NCBI GenBank assembly: GCA_039679375.1
Contig: JBDKVA010000047.1
Location: 1 to 57,484, forward strand
Reading direction: 5' to 3'
From: JBDKVA01 sp039679375
Lineage (GTDB): Bacteria > Bacillota > Clostridia > Acetivibrionales > DTU013
DNA: 57,484 nt
The notes below the pieces were generated by a model. The model saw nothing but the letters and a program-made list of their open reading frames with translations, did no database searches and had not been told where the DNA came from. The position numbers and the translations under genes are program-made. This document shows, piece by piece, positions 24,247 to 32,781 of the stretch (positions within the stretch are counted from its first letter, which is position 1; every line of letters begins with the position of its first letter).

Positions 24247-25620
24247 TTATGATTCATGATATTTCAATGCTTTTGCCTTCTTCTGGTCTTTTTCCGCTTT
24301 CTTCAACCTGTCTTTGATGTAATAATAATCCAGGATTCTCTTGCGGTCTTTTGCGAGCACTTTTTCAGCAACAAGCTCCACAACGGTCGCAGCAAGTTTT
24401 TGATGATTGTGCCTGGCATAATTGTTTTTCTTCGACAGATAATTTCCTTCGATCAACCGGATACCGCCGCCTGACAGCTTTTCCATGTCGATCATGACCT
24501 GCTCCGCACCGTCGTTCTTGTATTTTTCCCTCAAATCCGGCGGAATAGACGCATTATTTACGATGCAGCAATCGACGATCCCTTTATAGGAATGCTCCTC
24601 CAATGCCGCAATGTGATCGGAGACCGTATAGCCTTCCGTCTCGGAGGGTTGTGTCATGACATTGCAGACATATACCCTAAGCGCCTTGCTCTTTTTGATT
24701 GCAGGACATATCCCCTTTACCAGCAGATTTGGAATAATGCTCGTATAAAGACTGCCAGGTCCGAGCACGATGATATCCGCCTCGTTGATCGCATCCAGTA
24801 CGTCCTGCAGCGGTTTTGCTCCGGAAGGCTCCAGATACACCCTTTTTATCCTGCCCTTGTGGATGCTGTTGTGCGTCCCTATTTTAGACTCTCCGCAAAT
24901 CTGGCAGCCATCCTCCAGCTCGGCGCAGAGCATGACATTGTCGAGTGTGACCGGCAGCACCCTGCCTGTCACAGCCAGAACATCGCTCATTTTCCGGACT
25001 GCCTCCTCAAAGCTTGATGAAATTCCATCCATCGCCGCAAGGAAGAGATTGCCGAAGCTTTGCCCCTTCAGGTTGCCCTCCCTGAACCTGTACTGAAGCA
25101 GCTGCTCCAGGATCGGCTCCGTATCCGCCAGAGCCAGCACACAGTTACGGATATCGCCGGGCGGCAGCATGCCAAGCTCCTGCCTCAATACGCCTGAACC
25201 GCCGCCATCATCCGCTACTGTAACAACTGCAGTCAGATTGGAAGTATAGATCTTCAATCCGCGCAGCATGGTACCAAGACCGGTGCCACCGCCTATGGCA
25301 ACAATTTTTGGCCCCTTTATCAGGATCCTCTTGTCATAGAGCAATTTACCAAGCCTATCGGAGTCGATCGGCATGCCAAACGTGCTCGAATTGATGGCAG
25401 CGAGCACGATACGGCCTAATTTCCTCACGGATATCAGCACCATTATGCCGCCGGATATAACGGCGGCTATCATAAGAATGACCTTTAACAAACTATTATG
25501 TTCCATTCCGACGAAAACATAAACGGATATGCCCGCACTAGCCAAGCCGACGCCCGCAAATGCCAAAAGCAGCCATCTTTTGATATGAAGACCGGGACGG
25601 AACCACTCCATCAGTTTCAT
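24247..25620 (-). CDS. yvcK: YvcK/CofD-like protein with N-terminal membrane anchor
   Basis: Encodes 457 residues. Two hydrophobic helices lie at about residues 15-60, and the CofD-like domain begins near 105 with VAIGGGTGLGTMLRG. VTVADDGGGSGVLR, MLPPGDIRNCVLALAD, SFGNLFLAAM, VLGPGSLYTSIIPNLL and NVMTQPSETEGYT follow. YvcK binds UDP-sugars and is needed for gluconeogenic growth and cell shape. The anchored clostridial form is longer than the roughly 317-residue Bacillus protein. A basic coiled tail (KDRLKKAEKDQKKAKA) ends it. ATG at 25620 overlaps the rapZ stop by 4 bp, so the two are translationally coupled. Confidence 0.93.
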   Translation of the reverse strand: MKLMEWFRPGLHIKRWLLLAFAGVGLASAGISVYVFVGMEHNSLLKVILMIAAVISGGIMVLISVRKLGRIVLAAINSSTFGMPIDSDRLGKLLYDKRILIKGPKIVAIGGGTGLGTMLRGLKIYTSNLTAVVTVADDGGGSGVLRQELGMLPPGDIRNCVLALADTEPILEQLLQYRFREGNLKGQSFGNLFLAAMDGISSSFEEAVRKMSDVLAVTGRVLPVTLDNVMLCAELEDGCQICGESKIGTHNSIHKGRIKRVYLEPSGAKPLQDVLDAINEADIIVLGPGSLYTSIIPNLLVKGICPAIKKSKALRVYVCNVMTQPSETEGYTVSDHIAALEEHSYKGIVDCCIVNNASIPPDLREKYKNDGAEQVMIDMEKLSGGGIRLIEGNYLSKKNNYARHNHQKLAATVVELVAEKVLAKDRKRILDYYYIKDRLKKAEKDQKKAKALKYHES

Positions 25621-26492
25621 CTGCCTGCACCCCTGCCATCCTTCTCTATGTCTCTGTGTTCTATGACTGCTCTATGCTGCTTATCGATAAGATCTCTATA
25701 AAGCTCATCGGCTATCGCCACAGAACGGTGTCTTCCGCCCGTACATCCAATTCCGATGACCAATTGGGACTTGCCTTCTTTTACATAATTAGGTATGAGG
25801 AAATCCAGCATGGAATTGAGTTTGTCCAGAAACTCAATCGTTTCCGGCATTTTAAGTACATATTCCTTCACATTTTCATGCTTTCCCGTCTGCTTTTTCA
25901 TCGATTCGATATAAAAAGGATTCGGAATAAAGCGGACATCAAAAATCAGGTCGCATTCGATGGGAATGCCATATTTGAAGCCAAAGGAAATGATATTTAT
26001 GATCAGACCGTGAAATGTACTGTCATTCCCGATAATTCCGCTGATGGCTTCCTTAAGCTGCTTTGGTGTAAGGTTTGAGGTTTCTATGACATAATCAGCC
26101 CTGTCCTTTATTTTCTGCAGTACCCTCCGTTCCTCTGCAATACCCTTGAGAAGCCTTCCCTCCTGTGCAAGCGGATGCGACCGGCGGGATTCCTTGTAAC
26201 GTTTTATAACCACCTTGTCGGATGCTTCCATGAAAAGGATCTCATAGGTGTGCCCTTCCCCGGCTAGTGCCTCCAAAGCCGGAAACAGGTCATTCAAGAG
26301 CTCCCCTCCGCGGATATCTATTACAAGAGCGATCTTGTCCATTTTCCTGTAGCTCTGCGAACAAATTTCCGATATTTTGGGTATCAGGAGCGGCGGAAGG
26401 TTGTCTATGCAAAAGAACCCCGCATCTTCAAGATATTGTGCAACAAGGCTCTTTCCCGCACCTGATATACCTGTTATAACTATAAATCTCAT
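25617..26492 (-). CDS. rapZ: RapZ/YvcJ nucleotide-binding protein
   Basis: Encodes 291 residues. The Walker A GISGAGKSL lies at residues 8-16, and the conserved DIRGGELL (about 59-66) and SRRSHPLAQEGRLL (about 102-115) follow. The C-terminal block FGFKYGIPIECDLIFDVRFIPNP and IGIGCTGGRHRSVAIADEL is the RNA/metabolite-binding part seen in RapZ. In Escherichia coli RapZ directs GlmY/GlmZ and binds glucosamine-6-phosphate; in Firmicutes (YvcJ) it hydrolyses nucleotides. It lies 11 bp after murB and overlaps yvcK. ATG at 26492 follows GGGGCTGAT. Confidence 0.95.
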   Translation of the reverse strand: MRFIVITGISGAGKSLVAQYLEDAGFFCIDNLPPLLIPKISEICSQSYRKMDKIALVIDIRGGELLNDLFPALEALAGEGHTYEILFMEASDKVVIKRYKESRRSHPLAQEGRLLKGIAEERRVLQKIKDRADYVIETSNLTPKQLKEAISGIIGNDSTFHGLIINIISFGFKYGIPIECDLIFDVRFIPNPFYIESMKKQTGKHENVKEYVLKMPETIEFLDKLNSMLDFLIPNYVKEGKSQLVIGIGCTGGRHRSVAIADELYRDLIDKQHRAVIEHRDIEKDGRGAGR

Positions 26493-26503
26493 ATCAGCCC
26501 CAT

Positions 26504-27418
26504 TTACTCCTCTCCGACGACTTTTACTTCAGTTTGAAGCTCAACGCCAAATCTGGCCCGGACTGTATCCTGTATATGGCTGATCAGTGATGTGACATCG
26601 GAAGCTGTAGCATTTCCCGTATTTATAATAAATCCGCAATGAAGTCGCGACACCTCCGCTCCTCCGATGCGAAAGCCTTTCAGGCCGCAATCCTGCACCA
26701 GCTTCCCGGTAAAATAACCCTCCGGCCTTTTGAAAATACTGCCTGCGCTGGGCATATCCAGCGGCTGTTTTTCACGGCGCAGTGCGCCAAACCCTTCCAT
26801 TCTGGCCTTTATCTGTTCCCTGTCTCCTTGCTGCAGCCTGATGCGCGACTTCAGCACCACACCCTTATCGGCCTGTATAAAGCTGGAACGCTTTCCAAAG
26901 CAGTGCTGATGATTGTCAAGTGTGATTACTTTTCCGTCCGGGCATAAATATTCCGTACTTTCTACCACCATGGACATCTCTCCGTCATAGGCGCCGGCAT
27001 TCATCGCGACGGCTCCGCCCAGTGTCCCGGGTATGCCCTCGGCAAATTCCAGTCCGGAAAGTCCATTATCGAGCGCAATACGTGAAAGGCGTGAAAGCAA
27101 AATTCCCGCCTGCGCCGTGATATATTCCCCTTCAACCTCATACCAGCTCATATTTTCCCTGATTTTTATCACAACGCCCCTGATGCCTTTGTCCCGCACG
27201 ATCAGGTTGGTGCCGTTGCCCATCACAAAAACCGGTATGCCCTTGCCTGCACAAGCTGCCCGGATTGCCGCGAGGCTTTCCGTATCGCCGGGTGTGACAA
27301 GTATGTCCGCCGGACCGCCTATCCTGAAGGAAGTATGCCGGGCCATCAGCTCATCTGTCAAAACGTTGCCACTTCCTGCCATTCGGGATAGAAGTCTGGC
27401 TGCCATTATTTTATCCAA
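26504..27418 (-). CDS. murB: UDP-N-acetylenolpyruvoylglucosamine reductase
   Basis: Encodes 304 residues, the second committed step of peptidoglycan precursor synthesis (FAD- and NADPH-dependent). HTSFRIGGPAD, VFVMGNGTNLIVRDKG and FAEGIPGTLGGAVAMNAGAYD form the FAD site; KRSSFI, SAGSIFKRPEG (catalytic Ser) and the final ELQTEVKVVG (catalytic Glu) complete the active site. The frame is open to 27484, but the best start is TTG at 27418: AAAGGAG lies 7 nt before it and the length then equals Bacillus MurB. The ATG at 27406 is too far from the ribosome site. It is preceded by the hairpin array at 27492-27799. Confidence 0.94.
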   Translation of the reverse strand: MDKIMAARLLSRMAGSGNVLTDELMARHTSFRIGGPADILVTPGDTESLAAIRAACAGKGIPVFVMGNGTNLIVRDKGIRGVVIKIRENMSWYEVEGEYITAQAGILLSRLSRIALDNGLSGLEFAEGIPGTLGGAVAMNAGAYDGEMSMVVESTEYLCPDGKVITLDNHQHCFGKRSSFIQADKGVVLKSRIRLQQGDREQIKARMEGFGALRREKQPLDMPSAGSIFKRPEGYFTGKLVQDCGLKGFRIGGAEVSRLHCGFIINTGNATASDVTSLISHIQDTVRARFGVELQTEVKVVGEE

Positions 27419-27491
27419 ATCCCTTCTCCTTTCGAATTTAAGGATAAAATCCTTATCTATATTGAATAAACTGATTTCATTCAATTAATCC

Positions 27492-27533
27492 ATATAACAT
27501 TATATTTATTTCATTATACATATAATGTTATAT
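27492..27533. repeat. 14-bp perfect inverted repeat (hairpin H0) before murB
   Basis: ATATAACATTATAT (27492-27505) and ATATAATGTTATAT (27520-27533) are exact reverse complements around a 14-nt loop. It is too A/T-rich for a terminator, and it shares its loop size with the array beside it. It may also be a protein-binding palindrome in the murB promoter area. Confidence 0.8.
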
Positions 27534-27550
27534 TTGTTATATGTAAATTA

Positions 27551-27799
27551 TTGATTTTACTGCAACAAGCCGGTCAAGTTCCAAAATCGGCTTGTTCATG
27601 CAGCCTCATTGCACAAAAGCTGCATGAGTTGCAGCATGATTCGTTTACCAGGCATGCTGCATTTTGTAAAATCCCGATTGCACCAAAGCATTTCAGTTCA
27701 AAGTTTTAATACTGAAATGCTCCCTGCAAGTTTTGTTTCTGTGGCTTGCAGGGTCAAGTCGCCTATAAGTCTCAAAGCGACTTGTTGCAGTGCAATCAA
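27551..27799 (-). ncRNA. Candidate multi-arm structured RNA/DNA element (six hairpins in a closing stem)
   Basis: Closing arms: 27551-27569 and 27781-27799, a 19-bp inverted repeat with 17 matches. Inside are six exact hairpins: H1 27564-27572/27588-27596, H2 27597-27604/27619-27626, H3 27630-27638/27653-27661, H4 27687-27697/27711-27721, H5 27722-27730/27745-27753, H6 27755-27762/27777-27784. Stems are 8-11 bp and all different, and loops are 13-15 nt. Neighbouring hairpins touch or nearly touch. The strand is set to minus because all flanking genes run that way and it would lie in the murB leader. Whether it is transcribed is not known. Alternative pairing of GATTGCAC (27676-27683) with GTGCAATC (27790-27797) is possible. 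Confidence 0.65.
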
Positions 27800-27831
27800 T
27801 TATTACATCAATCAAAATTCAGCCTGTTTCG

Positions 27832-28566
27832 TTACTCAAACCTGTGCAATGCCTTTCTTGCGGCCCTCTCCTCCAGATAAGCGTTCAGCCTGTCAAGGGA
27901 TGTGCAGATTACAAGCTCCTCAGGCATTTCGGCTTCTTCAAGGATCTTCAGTACAGCGTCGAACTTGCCGATATCGTAGCATATATGGGCATCGCTTCCA
28001 CAGGTAATCCTTGTTCCATACCTCCTGCACTTTTTTACAAAATCCAGGCAATTATCCTTACTGCCTTTTCTGACCATAAAGGAATTGTTATTGATTTCAA
28101 TCAGCTTGTTATACTCCGCCGCCGCTTTCACCACTCTGTCAATATCCACCTGGAACGTAGGATTCCCCGGGTGTGCCACGGCGTCCACATAAGGATTCTT
28201 CAGTGCGCAGATCAGAGCGTTCGTATGCTCCTCCACCGTACCCGGGTCGATCGTTACATCATGCAGGCTTGCGTTGACAAATTCAAGCCTTGAAAGCATC
28301 TCATCCGGCATGTCCAGCCTTCCCGAATAGTCGGCGATATTAACCTCGGCGCCCTTCAAAACGCGGACGCCGTTAATGAACTCCGGAATGACCTTGAGAT
28401 TCCAAAAATGAAATAACGATGGAGCCCCCGTCATCAATGGCCCATGGTCCGTCATGGCAATGGCCTCAATTCCCTTCAAAGCCGCTTCACGTGCATTCTC
28501 CTGTATTGTGCTGTAGGCATGCCCGCTTGAAACGGTATGTGTATGCGTATCTGCAACCAGCTTCAA
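27832..28566 (-). CDS. PHP-domain phosphoesterase (YcdX-like)
   Basis: Encodes 244 residues of the polymerase-and-histidinol-phosphatase superfamily. Metal ligands are visible in ADTHTHTVSSGHAYST (residues 5-20), AMTDHGPLM, LKGAEVNIAD, VDAVAHPGNP and the late CGSDAHICYDIG. The YcdX subgroup is a trinuclear zinc phosphatase of unknown physiological substrate. The start appears to be TTG at 28566 after GGGGGAAT. It sits between hprK and murB, a common order in Clostridia, and is followed by the hairpin array. Confidence 0.9.
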   Translation of the reverse strand: MKLVADTHTHTVSSGHAYSTIQENAREAALKGIEAIAMTDHGPLMTGAPSLFHFWNLKVIPEFINGVRVLKGAEVNIADYSGRLDMPDEMLSRLEFVNASLHDVTIDPGTVEEHTNALICALKNPYVDAVAHPGNPTFQVDIDRVVKAAAEYNKLIEINNNSFMVRKGSKDNCLDFVKKCRRYGTRITCGSDAHICYDIGKFDAVLKILEEAEMPEELVICTSLDRLNAYLEERAARKALHRFE

Positions 28567-28601
28567 TGATATTCCCCCATCATAAAAACAATTTCTCCAG
28601 C

Positions 28602-29522
28602 CTATTTGATGACCTCTGTCATAAAGCGGTCACTGATAAACTTGGCGGCATTGTAGCCCATTTTCTTCTGCCTGTGGTTCATTGCCGCCACTTCGGCAAT
28701 AATGGCCAGGTTTCTGCCCGGCTTGACCGGAATGATCAAAGAAGGTACCGGTATCCCCAGAATATCCGTAAATTGGTCGTCAAGTCCAAGCCTGTCGTAT
28801 GTCTTGTTTACATCCCAGTGTTCCAGTTTCATCACCAGGTTTATGTTTTCCTGCATTTTTATCGAACCCATGCCGTACAGGTTCTTCACATCCAGTATGC
28901 CTATGCCTCTGATCTCGATGAAGTGCCTTATATTCTCCGGCGCCGTACCAAGAAGCGTCCTGTCGGAAACTCTTCTTATCTCCACTACATCGTCTGCGAT
29001 CAGCCTGTGCCCCCTTTTGACCAGTTCCAGAGCGGTCTCGCTTTTACCAACGCCGCTTTCACCCTGGATCAGGATGCCTTCTCCGTACACTTCGACAAGA
29101 ACGCCATGCTGGGATATCCTTGGCGCAAGCATGACATTCAGGTAGCGGATGAGTCCGCTCATGAACCTTGATGTGATATCATCCGTCCTGAAAATCGGGA
29201 TGCCGTATTTTCTCGAAACGATCAGCATCTCCTCAAATGGCTCCATACTCCTTGCGATGACCAGGCATGGAAAACCGGTCCTGAAATATTCGTCCAGCCG
29301 TTTCAGCCGGTCTTGCGGCGATAGGCTTGCAAGATAAGCCATCTCGACCTTTCCGATGATCTGGACCCGGTCCGTACCAAAGAGTTCCATATAGCCGGAC
29401 AGCTGCAAGCCCGGCCGGTTGACGTCGGAGGTGGTTATTTCAATATCATCCGTACAGCAATCCGAACAAAGCTCCTCAAGCTGAAACTCCTTTACTACCT
29501 CGCTAAGTTTTACCGTAAACAT
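28602..29522 (-). CDS. hprK: HPr kinase/phosphorylase
   Basis: Encodes 306 residues. The C-terminal kinase domain has the P-loop GESGVGKSETALELV (about residues 152-166), RLIADDVVEI, and the HprK signature IEIRGIGILDVKNLYG (about 198-213). GRNLAIIAEVAAMN and YNAAKFISDRF end the protein. HprK phosphorylates HPr on Ser46 at high fructose-1,6-bisphosphate and reverses it, which governs carbon catabolite repression. ATG at 29522 follows GGGGGAGG. It heads the hprK-php-murB-rapZ-yvcK run. Length is normal. Confidence 0.97.
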   Translation of the reverse strand: MFTVKLSEVVKEFQLEELCSDCCTDDIEITTSDVNRPGLQLSGYMELFGTDRVQIIGKVEMAYLASLSPQDRLKRLDEYFRTGFPCLVIARSMEPFEEMLIVSRKYGIPIFRTDDITSRFMSGLIRYLNVMLAPRISQHGVLVEVYGEGILIQGESGVGKSETALELVKRGHRLIADDVVEIRRVSDRTLLGTAPENIRHFIEIRGIGILDVKNLYGMGSIKMQENINLVMKLEHWDVNKTYDRLGLDDQFTDILGIPVPSLIIPVKPGRNLAIIAEVAAMNHRQKKMGYNAAKFISDRFMTEVIK

Positions 29523-29831
29523 CGTATCCTCCCCCAGGAGTCAGCAAAACAAACTATTCCGGCTTCCATGCCGTTTGCATCGGTTCCCGGAATGAAAACG
29601 CCTGCTATACCCAGATAAAATTATATACCAATCGTGTCGTTTCACACAAGTTATATTGAATGAACTGATACTACAGCGAAATAAACGCGAATTTATCGGC
29701 ACTTATACGTCTCACAGAATAATTGCGAATGCTTTAGCATGTTATTTCTTGAGGGCAAATAGAATATTTCGCTGCAGAACTGATTTTCCTGATGAATGGG
29801 GCGATGGGAGAGATCTTCGCCTGGCCTCAGT
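29523..29831. other. Spacer between hprK and the AEC transporter gene
   Basis: This 309-bp stretch holds no supported gene. A long-range inverted repeat CAGCGAAATA (29674-29683) / TATTTCGCTG (29765-29774) brackets 81 nt that include a small ATGCT/AGCAT hairpin. It lies after the transporter stop and before hprK, so it may mark transcript ends; the hprK promoter should also be here. Confidence 0.35.
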
Positions 29832-30746
29832 TTACCCCATCAGGTATAATATGACAGGAATTGTTATAGCGCTTAGAATAGTCGTGGCAAATACAATTTG
29901 CGAAGCATACTCCGGTTCGTTATTAAATTCTTTCGCGATAATGGCAGTATTGACCGCTGTGGGCGTCGCAACCCCGATGATCAGCGATTTTGCAAGAATA
30001 CCCTGTATGCCGAGAAGGTTTACAAGTAAAAGCCCGCACAGAGGAGACAGCACCAAACGGATTATGCTTGTAACAAATATGTTTTTCAGGTTGAAGGCGA
30101 CCTTCACCTCTGCCAGCTGGACTCCCAGCGTGATCAGGGCAAATGCGACAAAGCCGCCGGATATGTTGTGCAAAGGAAGCATGATGAATTCCGGGACCTG
30201 CAATTGAAATACTTTTATCGGAATCACAACAAGCAATACAAACATAGACGGCATGGCAAAGACATTTTTTAACGCCTTTTTATAGCCTACATTTCCGGCG
30301 CAGGCCTGAAATACTCCAAACGTATTGGATGTGATGTTTTGTATGAACATGATAAAAATCTGAGCAGTCGTTGCTACGGGACTGTTTTTGAAGGCCAGTT
30401 CTACCAGGGGGAGTCCGTAATTCCCGCTGTTGAAGAATAAAAGCGAATTGACAAAAGCCTTTTTCGTGCATTGCGGATACTTGAGGAGCCTTGAGACAAT
30501 CTCTCCCAGTATAAACATAATGGCGCAAATCGACAGGATATATATAAGCACATTACCAAAAAGCTGCCACGTGATTTGTGTCTCATAGATCTTCGTAAAA
30601 AGCAATGATGGAACAAAAACATGCATATTGAGCTTTGTAAACGTCCTTACCTCCATTTTCAGTAGCTTTTGTGCGGCAAAACCGACCACGATCATAATGA
30701 AAATGGGTAAAATTATGTCTATCAGTAAAGTTAAAAAGGTCTCCAA
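29832..30746 (-). CDS. AEC (auxin efflux carrier) family transporter
   Basis: Encodes 304 residues with about ten membrane helices in two inverted halves. N-terminal LPIFIMIVVGFAAQKL and FTKLNMHVFVPSLLF, the central break at NSLLFFNSGNYGLPLVELAF, and the C-terminal ATPTAVNTAIIAKEFNNEPE match AEC permeases. Bacterial members export malate, malonate or similar anions; the substrate here is unknown. The start is TTG at 30746 with AAGGAG 5-6 nt before it. It stands alone between hprK and the AT-rich island. Confidence 0.85.
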   Translation of the reverse strand: METFLTLLIDIILPIFIMIVVGFAAQKLLKMEVRTFTKLNMHVFVPSLLFTKIYETQITWQLFGNVLIYILSICAIMFILGEIVSRLLKYPQCTKKAFVNSLLFFNSGNYGLPLVELAFKNSPVATTAQIFIMFIQNITSNTFGVFQACAGNVGYKKALKNVFAMPSMFVLLVVIPIKVFQLQVPEFIMLPLHNISGGFVAFALITLGVQLAEVKVAFNLKNIFVTSIIRLVLSPLCGLLLVNLLGIQGILAKSLIIGVATPTAVNTAIIAKEFNNEPEYASQIVFATTILSAITIPVILYLMG

Positions 30747-30903
30747 TTTTTCTCCTTACGAGCTGGATGCACAGTTCCCTGCAAAAGCTGCATTCTATCT
30801 ACAAATAGATATTATAAGCCAGTATACATAAAATATCAACCAGCAGATTTCCGATTTCCTGAGTGTGTTTGTTTGTCACATATGAGTTAAAATAAATTTA
30901 ACT

Positions 30904-32721
30904 TTATAAGTATGTAGACAGTTTACAGCCGGTATATATGGTTCGTAAATCCGGAGTTGGAATAGTTGATGAAAATTTAAAAATATAATTATCCAAATGA
31001 AGGCTATTTAGGAAATTCTTCAGTTCTTTTTGCTCCTCCTGGCTTATAGAAGACATCTCTTTTTTTACATTAAAAGCTTTAAAGGTTGAACCAATATTCT
31101 GTCCGATTTTATTATCTGCCGTCGTTACATACCCGCCATTCTGGTATAATTGGTTCAGCATATCCTCAGTTTTCTGAACAATAAACGGATTCGCCTTATT
31201 ATGATTCACATACTTATCAATTAAATACAGTTCAGTAATATTGACGCTATTAAATGATTCAATATCTATTTTACTTATATAATAATTCATCTTATTTATA
31301 AGCTCCCGTGAAGGGTCTTTATTTATCAGATTTATTAGTTCCAATCCGATTCTGATGTAAGTAATGTCATCATCCAAAGTCTCCGGATTAAAAGTAAATT
31401 CAAATAAAAATTTTTCAACGCTGCTGTATATTTCATTTTTCTTCAAAATAGGAATATTAAGTTCTTTATAGCTTAATAAAAGGTAAAACATATCTGCAAG
31501 TTTTTTGCCGCTCTCTATGCTACTACCCCCGCCAACCATGGTTATAAACCAATCGGAAAGCCTCTTTTTTACTCTTTCCTTGTCGTACTGAAACCCAAAT
31601 GTGTTTGATAATGCAATACCATAATAATTATCAATTATATTAAGGTTGCAGTTGCCATATTTTTTAAATTCACACTCCACCGTGTTATTTATATATTCAT
31701 TTAATTGTGTAATATATGGGTAATTGTAGCCGCACTTATTGCAAATTTCCAAAAGAGTGTACAGGTAATTCGGTTCTACACTAAATGATTCATCAACTAA
31801 ACCGGTTCCCTCAAAACAGCTTTGTTGTTTAAATAAAACATCAAGGTAATCATTATCTATAACGAATTCATTGCCAAAGTATCCGTTTATGTCTATTAAT
31901 GCTTTTAAAACAAAACTTGAGAAAGGATCGTATGAAATTTGTTTGAATATATTATTATTGTAATACTTTACCCAATCCATCCTGTTTCTTTTTTTGCTAA
32001 TATCAGTATAACTTACACCCAGCAGTTTTAAAGAAGATATGATCGGCCCGCCGCGGTTTATTAGGTTTTCCTTGATATCACCGCAGGCAAAATATTCATC
32101 ATCTGCATATAAGTTTAAAAGTTTATTGGTTATTTCCTTGCATTCATTTATTTTTATTTCCATATTATCCAATATTTCTAATGCAATTTGCGTTGCAGTT
32201 AGCTTGCTGGCTATATCCTCGCTGCTTTCCTTCCAATAAAATAAATTCATTTGGCTGTCAAAATGTTTTAACAGTAAGCTTTTGATTGTCGTTTTGTCAT
32301 AATCCCGTATTCCTAAATTTTTATAAACACTTGTTAATTGCCTTAGCTTTTCCAAATCATCTGCCGGTTTGTTTTTTTCTTCTATAAGGAAGAAAATCTC
32401 TTTTACACTAGCATATGCTGAATCACTAGATCCTATTTTTCTCATGATATTTAAAACCCAATCCATTTGATATAGACTAACAGTATCGCTTAATATGGCT
32501 GCAGAGCTAAAACCGGCATAATTCTTACCGGTAAAGTAGCTTTTCATCAGAACAGTCTTCATCTTTTTTCCATCTATTAAAGAGGTATCTATATCTTCTA
32601 AATTTAAAGAATTATATTTATATAAATATGATCCTGAATAATTCTTATTATAAAAATATATTGGTACTGAAATAAATATAGTTGCTAAAATAACACATAT
32701 TATTTTATTTAGCCTTTTCAT
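30904..32721 (-). CDS. Unknown membrane-anchored, possibly alpha/alpha-toroid, extracellular protein
   Basis: Encodes about 605 residues. A basic start and one hydrophobic helix (NKIICVILATIFISVPIYFY) form an uncleaved signal anchor; no lipobox Cys is present. The rest is helical and Tyr/Asn/Lys-rich, with repeated LLNLY, LLEICNKCGY and LINLINKD-like segments. A late NGGYVTTADNKIGQNIGSTF and TPDLRTIYTGCKLS recall prenyltransferase or squalene-cyclase-type alpha/alpha toroids, but without an Asp-rich catalytic motif I can identify. The ATG at 32721 lacks a good ribosome site; a TTG at 32733 is the alternative. It follows the secreted-protein gene after an intercistronic hairpin. Base composition is more A/T-rich than its neighbours. 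I do not recognise it. Confidence 0.6.
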   Translation of the reverse strand: MKRLNKIICVILATIFISVPIYFYNKNYSGSYLYKYNSLNLEDIDTSLIDGKKMKTVLMKSYFTGKNYAGFSSAAILSDTVSLYQMDWVLNIMRKIGSSDSAYASVKEIFFLIEEKNKPADDLEKLRQLTSVYKNLGIRDYDKTTIKSLLLKHFDSQMNLFYWKESSEDIASKLTATQIALEILDNMEIKINECKEITNKLLNLYADDEYFACGDIKENLINRGGPIISSLKLLGVSYTDISKKRNRMDWVKYYNNNIFKQISYDPFSSFVLKALIDINGYFGNEFVIDNDYLDVLFKQQSCFEGTGLVDESFSVEPNYLYTLLEICNKCGYNYPYITQLNEYINNTVECEFKKYGNCNLNIIDNYYGIALSNTFGFQYDKERVKKRLSDWFITMVGGGSSIESGKKLADMFYLLLSYKELNIPILKKNEIYSSVEKFLFEFTFNPETLDDDITYIRIGLELINLINKDPSRELINKMNYYISKIDIESFNSVNITELYLIDKYVNHNKANPFIVQKTEDMLNQLYQNGGYVTTADNKIGQNIGSTFKAFNVKKEMSSISQEEQKELKNFLNSLHLDNYIFKFSSTIPTPDLRTIYTGCKLSTYL

Positions 32722-32731
32722 ATATGTACCC

Positions 32732-32767
32732 AATAATAGGGGGATCTTTTACAGATCCCCTATTATT
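32732..32767 (-). terminator. Strong intercistronic hairpin between the secreted-protein gene and its partner
   Basis: AATAATAGGGGGATC (32732-32746) pairs with GATCCCCTATTATT (32754-32767), 14 bp with one bulged G and a 7-nt loop. It starts 14 bp after the secreted-protein stop and ends just before the next start codon. A U-run is absent, so it may act as a partial terminator or as an mRNA stabiliser. Confidence 0.7.
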
Positions 32768-32781
32768 TTCCCTTTCTTAAA

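Noticed and set aside
27492..27799. CRISPR array
   Set aside because: Spacing is regular, but the hairpin arms are all different, so there is no direct repeat, and no cas gene is near.
27609..28293. Plus-strand ORFs of 132 and 167 residues across the hairpin array and the PHP gene
   Set aside because: They are antisense to the PHP phosphoesterase, have no ribosome site and read Cys/His-rich nonsense.
29656..30207. 183-residue plus-strand ORF
   Set aside because: Most of it is antisense to the AEC transporter; the first part shows no family resemblance.
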